Shown in pieces: positions 56,463 through 64,000 of a DNA stretch of 64,000 bases. Made by a program: the position numbers and the translations under genes. This stretch comes from Mikania micrantha. Taxonomy: Eukaryota > Streptophyta > Magnoliopsida > Asterales > Asteraceae. Location: assembly GCA_009363875.1 (NCBI GenBank), contig CM018688.1:59001001-59065000 (forward strand), read 5' to 3'. The notes beneath the pieces are model-generated. The model was not told where the DNA came from, did not search any database, and saw only the letters and a list, made by a program, of their open reading frames with translations. Each line of letters opens with the position of its first letter. The stretch's first letter is position 1.

Positions 56463-59400
56463 ATGGCTGGACAAAAGAGTAGACCACGTAAGCAACCATA
56501 GGAACCTGAAGAACCCCTATCGAGAATGAAGAACCACGTATCCGGAATGAAGAACCCGTCAACGAAGACGACCACGAGCATAATGAGCAACCGGAGAATG
56601 AAGACGAGTTTACTCTAGAGCCTATCGTAGTGAAGGCTATTTCTAATGAGGTCTGCAAAATCATGGATAAGAAGCTACCAGCCTTGATTGCAAAGGAACT
56701 GAAGGATAATCTGAAAGACAAGTCTGAAGGGACTAAGGAGAGCACCAAAGAAGACGGAGTTGTGATAATCGGGACTAAGAGAAGTGATTCTATGTCAGAG
56801 AAACTGAAGGGTTGTGACTACAAGGCCTTCAAGGGATGCAATCCACCCTCCTTTGATGGTAAGAAGGATGCCGTGGCCACCTGCCACTGGGTTTCGGCTA
56901 TGGAGGCTGTTATCGCTATCAGTGAATGCCGGGAAGACCAAGTTGTGAAATTTGCAGCTCATTCATTTACTGAAGAAGCTCTACATTGGTGGAACACCGT
57001 CAAGCAGTCAAAGACCACTACTGATGTGGAGGGCTTGAAATGGGAGAACTTGAAAGAATTAGTTATGAAACACTTTTGTCCGAAAAATGAAATTGATAAA
57101 ATTGAGCGGGATTTTCTGACATTGAAAGCTGGACGTATGAATCATCGGCAATACACTTCAAAATTTAATGAAATGTTAAGACTGGTTCCTCATTTGGTAA
57201 ACACAGAGGAACGTAGGTTGAAGTTATATGTGGAAGGACTACCACCAAGGGTCCGAACACATGTGAAGGCGCATGCTCCCAGAACTTTTGAATCGACCGT
57301 AGAGATTAGCGGCATTGTCTGGGATGATGTATTGGAAGCTGAACCATTAAAGGAAGAACCGAAGCAAAAGTGGTCACCTGGATTTAAAAGAAGTAGAAAT
57401 GACAAATCAGGATTCCCTATGAAAAGAAGTAGAACGGAAGACTTTGAAAAATGCCCTAAGTGTGGAAGGAGACATGGAGGAGAATGTCTTTTGGGGACTG
57501 CTTTGTGCTACTGTTGTGGAAGAACTGGACATTTCTTGCATAATTGTCCAAGCATGCCAAAATGTTATAATTGTGGTGGAATTGGTCACGTGAGCAAGAA
57601 TTGTTTTAAACCAAAGACAATAACTACTGAAGCCAACAAACCTGAAAGTAGCAAGGGAGGTGAGAAGCAAAAGGCAAAAGCTCGTGCCTTTACTATGACT
57701 AAAGATCAAGCAGATAAAGACCCGGATGTGGTGACAGGTACATTCTTGATTAATGATATCCCTGCTTCAGTGCTATTTGACTCTGGTGCAAGTATGAGCT
57801 TTGTGGCTATTGCTTTTTGTGATAAACTGCGTGCTAATGTTAAAAAAATAGAACATGCCTTTAACATAGAAACTGCTCTGGGTAAATCGACTAGAGTAAC
57901 GGAGGCCATTGATGATGATTGTTACATTGATATAGAAGGTCATAGATTCCCTGTTAAGTTATTTCTAATTACTTTAGGAGGTTTTGATGTAGTCTTGGGC
58001 ATAGATCGGTTGGCCAAATATGAGGCTAACATTGTTTGTATACAAAATATGATTTTCTTAACGGCTCTTAATGGGAGTTCAGTAACGATTTACGGGGATA
58101 AAGTGTTCAACGTGCCTAAAGTCATTTCAATGACTAAGGCGAGTGAATTTATGAGGCGCGGGTGTGGGGCTTATCTGGCATATGTTATCGATAAAGAATC
58201 TAAGGTAAAAGAATTGGAAGACGTACCCGTGGTGTGTAACTTTCCTGAGGATTTTCCAGGAATTCTACATGATCGGGATATCGAATTCCAAATTGATGTT
58301 GTGCCAGAAGCTCAACCTGTCGCCAAGGCACCGTACCGTCTGGCTCCAACAGAGATGAAAGAATTAATGACCCAACTACAAGACCTTCTAGACAAAGGTT
58401 TTATACGACCAAGTGTGTCACCTTGGGGTGCACCAGTGTTGTTTGTCAAGAAAAAGGATGGAAGCATGAGAATGTGTATTGATTATAGGGAATTGAACAA
58501 GCTCACGATAAAGAACAAGTATCCGTTACCAAGAATTGATGATTTATTTGACCAATTGCAAGGAGCAAGTTGGTTTTCTAAAATCGATCTTAGATCAGGA
58601 TATCATCAATTAAAGGTGAGAGAACAAGACATTCCAATGACAGCATTTCGCACACGTTATGGACATTATGAGTTCCTTGTAATGTCTTTTGGGTTAACTA
58701 ACGCTCCTGCAGCGTTTATGGATTTGATTAATCGGGTGTGCAGACCCATGCTATACCGATCAGTGATTGTGTTCATTGACGACATCTTAATATACTCAAA
58801 GAGTGAAGGTGATAATGCGTGTCATATCCGGGAAGTACTTGAAATGCTAAGAAGAGAAAAGCTATATGCCAAGTTCTCCAAATGTGCCTTTTGGTTACGA
58901 GAAGTGCAGTTCCTAGGTCATGTTATTAGTTCAGAAGGCATAATGGTGGACCCAGCTAAAGTAGAAGCAGTAATGAAATGGAATCCTCCGAAAACACCAA
59001 CGGAAGTTCGTAGCTTTCTCGGATTAGCAGGTTATTACAGAAGATTCATTCAGGATTTCTCTAGGATTTCTACACCGTTGACAAAATTGACTAGGAAAGA
59101 AGTAAAATATGAGTGGGGCCCAACTCAAGTCCAAGCTTTTGAAGAATTGAAAAAGAGATTAACTCAAGCTCCTATCTTAACATTGCCGGATGGAAATGAA
59201 GACATGGTGGTATACTCAGATGCGTCTTACCTGGGCTTGGGTTGTGTACTTATGCAAAGAGGAAAGGTAATAGCATATGCCTCAAGACAATTGAAAACCC
59301 ATGAAGCTAATTATCCAACACATGATTTGGAATTAGCTGTTGTGGTATTTGCTCTAAAAATTTGGAGGCACTATTTATATGGAGTCATGTGTACAATTTA

Positions 59401-61030
59401 CACAGATCATAAAAGCATAAAATACTTTTTTGAACAGAAAGACTTGAATATGAGACAAAGAAGATGGCTTGAACTACTCAAAGATTATGACTGTGAGATC
59501 TTATATCACTCGGGCAAGGCCATTGTGGTGGCTGATGCTCTAAGTCGCAAGACCGAACACCATGTTATACGAGTTAAGTCTTGTAGTTTGGTGATAACAC
59601 CAAATTTCTTGAATGAGCTCAAGGATGAACAGAAGGAAGGACTAAAGGAAGAAAATGTTGGATTCGAAAGAATCTTTGGTCAAGTTAAGAATTTAGAAGA
59701 AAATGAATTTGGTGTTAAGATCCGATTTGGTCGAATGTGGGTTCCACGAAACGGGGACTTTAGGTCAAGGATTTTAGACGAAGCACATAAGTCACGTTAC
59801 TCTATTCATCCTGGTGCAACAAAAATTTATCAAGACCTCCGAAAGGATTATTCAGGTATGAAGTTTAATGTAATGCAGTACGTAAACAAATGTTTGACAT
59901 GTGCGCAAGTAAAGGCTGAACATCAGAAACCCTATGGGTATGTGCAACCTTTAGAAGTCCCAGAATGGAAGTGGGAACACATCACCATGGATTTTATTAC
60001 CATGTTGCCTCTTACGGCGAAACGTCATGATGCTATTTGGGTGATTGTAGACCGGTTAACGAAAAGTGCTCATTTCTTGCCTATACGTGAGACTTATACG
60101 TCGGAGAAACTGTCTGAATTATTTATGAAAGAAATAATTACCAGACATGGAGTTCCAGTTTCTATAGTGTCAGATTGTGACACGCGATTCGTTTCAAGAT
60201 TCTGAAAACAGTTTCATGAATCAATGGGCACAAGACTCAATATCAGCACTACGTATCATCCTCAGACCTACGGAACAGTCTGAAAGGACTATCCAAACTT
60301 TAGAAGACATGCTCAGAGCCTGTATCATTGATTTTGGAGGTAGTTGGGATGATCATTTACCATTAGTGGAATTCTCATACAACAACAGTTATAATGCTAG
60401 TATTGGAATGCCACCATACGAGGCATTGTACGGACGACGTTGTAGGACACCCGTGTGTTGGGGAGGAGTAGGACAAAAAGAAGTAGGAAGAAAAGCTGCA
60501 GTAATAGATTTGACTGAAAAGCTCCAGCTAGTTAAAGCACGAATGAAAGCTGCACAGGATCGACAGAAGTCCTATGCCGATAAAAGACGGAGACCAATAG
60601 AATTTAAGGTAGGTGATCAAGTACTATTGAAAGTTTCACCATGGAAAGGGGTTATTCGATTCAGGAAAAGAGGAAAGCTGAGTCCGAGATTTATTAGACC
60701 TTTTCGAATAGTGGCACGGGTCGGTAAGGTAGCCTACCGATTAGATCTGCCAGATGAACTGAGTGGAATTCATCCGACATTTCATGTTTCACATCAGAGA
60801 AAATGTCTAGCAGATGATGTAGAATATGTGCCATTAAATGACATTGAAGTTGATGAAAAGCTAAATTATATAGAAGAACCAGTTGCAATTGTTGACACGA
60901 AAGAAAAACAATTACGTAACAAGATGATTAGACAAGTTAAGGTTCAATAGAAACACCGAAAAGGATCTGAGGCTACATGAGAGACTGAAGACGAGATGAA
61001 ACGACTCAACCCACATTTGTTTGAAACGTA
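56463..61030 (+). pseudogene. gag-pol: Broken gag-pol of element F
   Basis: The probable start is ATG 56463, but TAG at 56499-56501 and a frame change precede the main open frame (about 56630-60205). That frame holds the gag core (ALHWWNTV, HFCPKNEIDK), zinc knuckles CYCCGRTGHFLHNC and CYNCGGIGHVSKNC, protease FDSGASMSF, RT with CIDYRELN and FIDDILIYS, RNase H VYSDASYLGLGCVL, and integrase with CLTC and MDFITMLP. It stops at TGA 60203-60205, where Trp is expected. A one-base insertion near 60270 shifts the frame; 60280-60950 continues with ERTIQTLED and the chromodomain-like module. Two more expected Trp codons are stops (60948-60950 and near 60987). The WWPGM motif of the integrase zinc domain is shortened to SGM. 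It cannot make a full polyprotein. Confidence 0.94.
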
Positions 61031-61057
61031 ACAGGTTTCGAGGACGAAACCTCTTGT

Positions 61058-61069
61058 AAGGAGGGTAGA
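61058..61069 (+). other. Polypurine tract of element F
   Basis: AAGGAGGGTAGA just before the TG of the 3' LTR at 61072. Confidence 0.88.
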
Positions 61070-61071
61070 TT

Positions 61072-63263
61072 TGTAACAACCGAAGATTTAGCACATTTAA
61101 TCGTACTTAAAATACAGGTTGAGTTGACAAACGAAATTATTACAGGGTGATAGTATGCGAGACATGGTGAACGTGGGCGAAAACCGTGCGCGAAACGGAA
61201 TTACGGATTGTCCGGAATCGCGAAAGGAAGATAAAATCGAAAAGTGGACGAAAAGGGCCTGGGGCGGTACGCCCCGAGCCGCACGTCGACATGGGGCGGT
61301 ACGCTCGGAACCCACGAAAAAGGATCTGGAACCTTTGCCCGCGCGGTACACCCCAGCTCGAGGATTGGTCTGCGGCGATGCGCCTGACGTCAGCCGAACG
61401 CAACTTGGGCTTAAAAAGTCAGTTTTTCATCTAGAAGGCATATTTCTTTCTTATATTCGACGATTCAGCATCCCACCCACGAAAATCACCTTCCAATCCA
61501 TCAACACTTCAATTTTGAAGCCTCTTGATCACGTGGATCGCATCAAGGAACGTTTCTACAAGTCCGGATCTTCTTTTTACGCACAAAACTTCGTCTGAAT
61601 AGGTAACGGTTCATTTTAACCTTCTAGATTGATAATGAATGATTAAATCTTGTTTTCGAACGTAATGATATAGTTAGGGTTGTTGATTATTGCCTAGATG
61701 ATGGCTAGGATTGATTATAAGTGACAAACTCGAATTGTTAACGGGTAAATCCTTGTTTTGATCCGTTGTAATGCCCGGTTTGCATGAAATCATAACAATG
61801 GTTATAATGGTTTAAATCATTTGATTATGACACTATATGTGATTAGTTTGATTAATCCTTGACATGTAACGTGAAATCCAGGTGTTTCAAACTAATCACA
61901 ACCGTTAACATACTCATTGGAATGATTATCTGATGTTTATGATAACAGGCAGACTAGTATGTTAAACATGGTTGTTAAACCTATTCTAAGGCTACGTTGT
62001 GATATTTCATGATATCTGGGTAATCAATAACAAGGATTGATCAGTTCTAAGCCATTAATCTGTCTAGGAATCTGTTTTAACGTTATAATCAAAAACATTA
62101 ACTATTTGATTAATCCGAGATTATTCTAATTAATAAAGTGTGTTATCAACCTAATATCGGCTTGATGACTTTCAAGACAATGTCTTTGACATTGATCATT
62201 TAGAAAGATTTAATCAGTAAGTTAAAACCTAAATAACTAATTAAACATAAATTAATGCAGAATTATACCGGTAGTACCAGTTTGCGAGTGATCTTGCTAC
62301 CGTAAGACATCACGTGAGTTCTTATAGCCCTGTTTTAAATGTTTTACCATTATGGGCAGATATGCATGTTATAAAGTTGTTGTATGAAAGTGATTTTAAC
62401 CTGATTATGATCAAGTGAAGAATGTTTTCAGGTAAAGTATGTTTTCAGATAAAGAATGTTTTTATGTAAAGAATGTTTTGAAATAAATAATGTTTTAAGT
62501 CTCGACTGCGGTTGAGAAGTAAATGATTTTTAAGTCTCGGCCGAGGTCGAGAAGGAAATGTGATTTTGAAGTCTCGGCTGCGGTTGGACAAAAGTTGAGC
62601 ACTGCGGTGCGAAGAAAAGTTTATGATTATTATGGTTTAAATGATTTAAACCATGTTATGTATGAATGATGTATGTAAAAAAGTCTTGTACAGGTATGAG
62701 CCGTCAACTTCGGTTGATGGTTAAAGAAGTCTTGTGGAAACACGAGCCTGCCGACTGTGTGTCGCCAGTTGAGGAAATCTTATGCATGTATTAGTTATCG
62801 ACTTCGGGTTGATAGTTTAAGAGTCTTGTGCTGCACAAGCCTGTTGACTTCGGTCGGCAGTGAAGGCTAAAGTTTCTGTACCGTGTGATTAATGTTATGA
62901 TAACATGTGTGTTATGTATGTAATTATGTTGTGTGATGATATGGATGGTTAAAAGATTTATTTAAAACTCTAACTTAGAACTCACCAGCATAAAGCTGAC
63001 TTGTTTTACGTGCATATCAGGTTGAATGGTATTGAGAAAGAATAGCAAGAAAGCTCGAGGCATACCCTGAGAACTACCCTGGCATAAACTGGCTATGTTA
63101 TAGAATTATCTAGACGTGGGTTATGTATGAATGTTTGTCTAGATCTGTATAATATTCTATGTTGTCACCTTAATTTCCGCTGCTATAATAAAGTAATGAT
63201 GGTTAAGGGTTATGGGTTTGATGTTTACCAACCGAGGGGACTCCCGGGATTCGGGGCCTTTCA
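61072..63263 (+). repeat. 3' LTR of element F
   Basis: 2192 bp, the fuller copy. Palindromes at 61256-61352, donor-like TAG/GTAACG (61603), donor-like CAC/GTGAGT (62314), tandem repeats (62418-62880), acceptor-like ATATCAG (63020), end GGGGCCTTTCA. Confidence 0.93.
61256..61352 (+). repeat. GGTAC-centred palindromes, 3' LTR of F
   Basis: Three sites matching 54355-54452. The second reads GCGGTACGCTC and the third GCGGTACACC, so two sites have changed since insertion by what look like C-to-T or G-to-A transitions at CpG. Confidence 0.8.
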
Positions 63264-63457
63264 ACATTCTTACTGCAATATATTCACACAAAAATTTTAA
63301 TATAAGAAATTAGGAAATATTTCATTAAAATCATTGTCATACATCAAGATTTATAAGTTCAAGGGCAGTTCCTAAATTTGGATAGCACGACCATAGGATG
63401 TAGTGTAGTCACTTAACGTCCTATTAACAAAATTTGGTGTGCTCATCCCCTATTGTC

Positions 63458-64000
63458 CTAATATATAATATGATACATAACCCATGCAATCGTTAGAACC
63501 ACAGCGAACATGGTCCAGTAAAACCCTAACACCGCAATCTCACGCGTTTCTACATGATATTGGGTGCTCTGTTCCTCGTGGTCCCTAGTATTTTGGTCCA
63601 CAATGACCAGTCCCTGTGTTAACTCTTGCATGAGGCTGATCAGGTCGTCCATTTCCCCTTCTGTTGCCTCTAGCCTGGCCATCATGTGTGCTCTTTCCAC
63701 TTCTTGCTACGCTCGGTAGGCACGCAACTCTTGTTGAATCATTTCCTGGTCAACTACCTGTCTCGGCCTCGAGGGTTCTCCTACCTCAAAGCGGGATGGG
63801 GGTGGTGGCACGGCTATTTCTGGCACAGGTGGATTTGCAGCCCTTGGCTGACTGGACACCTCATCATCAGTATCCGGGTACTCGATTGGGATATAACTTC
63901 CCAGATCTGTTTCTTCCGTAGTGGTTAAATCCACATGCAATTTTCCGTCATAGTTGTATTCTTTAACCATTTTCTGCATCACATACGTTAGAATGATCAA
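63458..64000 (-). pseudogene. Hypothetical protein 3' end with C-terminal anchor, one in-frame stop
   Basis: The minus-strand frame enters from beyond 64000 and ends at TAA 63458. It is broken only by TAG at 63707-63709 (after QELRAYRA); the same frame goes on with QEVERAHMMARLEATEG. Features: acidic stretch IEYPDTDDEV, proline-rich EIAVPPPPSRFEVGEPSRP, then a charged, probably coiled-coil region, and a final hydrophobic segment of about 20 residues (GFYWTMFAVVLTIAWVMYHI) that could anchor it in a membrane. I do not recognise the protein. It might be a retrotransposon-borne ORF or a host gene fragment. ATG 63700 could start a shorter product of 80 residues. Confidence 0.55.

Larger units (their letters stand above)
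54171..63263 (+). mobile_element. Element F: Ty3/gypsy retrotransposon, degenerate
   Basis: 9,093 bp with target duplication ACATT at 54166-54170 and 63264-63268. 5' LTR 54171-56131 (1961 bp), PBS 56135-56147, broken gag-pol 56463-61030, polypurine tract 61058-61069, 3' LTR 61072-63263 (2192 bp). It starts TGTAACAACC and ends GGGGCCTTTCA, unlike A-C, so it is another family. The GAGGACGAAACCTC before the tract recalls Tekay elements. The 5' LTR has lost about 210 bp and about 22 bp relative to the 3' LTR. Confidence 0.95.

Overview
The window is intergenic DNA of a flowering plant, made almost wholly of nested LTR retrotransposons of the Ty3/gypsy superfamily. The polyproteins run gag, zinc knuckle, protease, RT, RNase H, integrase, C-terminal chromodomain-like tail. 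They prime on initiator tRNA-Met (PBS TGGTATCAGAGCC) and have very long LTRs (2-4 kb), which fits the Tekay/Del chromovirus lineage. The overall character suggests a large repeat-rich eudicot genome. Asteraceae is my best guess but is not proven by the sequence. I see no ordinary host gene, rRNA, tRNA or CRISPR array.

Layout. 1-3201: decayed integrase end of a plus-strand element (E) and part of its 3' LTR. 3202-5105: part of a minus-strand LTR (D). 5106-17816: complete plus-strand element A, TSD CATTT, two 3915-bp LTRs that are nearly identical and one uninterrupted gag-pol ORF (9188-13867); it is the only element here that looks intact. 17822-20442: AT-rich DNA with a microsatellite and a tRNA-derived SINE (18572-18746, 16-bp TSD). 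20443-50167: minus-strand element C, TSD TTAAG, a gag-bearing, pol-depleted derivative that itself holds three later insertions: solo LTR S1 (20820-23634, TSD CATTT), element B (26468-39294, minus strand, TSD ACGTA, broken gag-pol) and solo LTR S2 (41768-45514, TSD CTCAC). 50173-54170: AT-rich DNA with a second SINE (51138-51359, 15-bp TSD), a foldback element with long inverted repeats (about 51512-52947), two short hairpin-ended repeats and a small ORF. 54171-63263: plus-strand element F, TSD ACATT, decayed. 63458-64000: 3' end of a minus-strand ORF with a C-terminal hydrophobic anchor, broken by one in-frame stop.

How the pieces relate. Order of events: D was interrupted by A; C was interrupted by S1, B and S2. 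The intact 5' LTR of C preserves the empty sites of B and S1, and the TSD copies let gag of C be read across S2. Element A could supply protein to relatives (B, C, perhaps D) that share its LTR ends, PBS and gag, but this is inference.

Most interesting signals. (1) Otherwise diverged LTRs share short blocks that look like splice sites: a CT-rich leader ending in GAG/GTAAA, a CAG/GTGAGT donor followed by GGGGCTGAGAA.CATG, and a CTCACCAAC...TTGAC...TTCTCAG/G acceptor. Together they predict leader introns inside the LTR. (2) Arrays of short palindromes with a constant GGTAC centre and arms that change together (ATCGC/GCGAT, TTCGC/GCGAA, GTCGC/GCGAC, GGGGC/GCCCC) lie upstream of the putative promoters of two unrelated LTR families. 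(3) CGAACC-rich arrays lie just after the first predicted donor in four LTR families.
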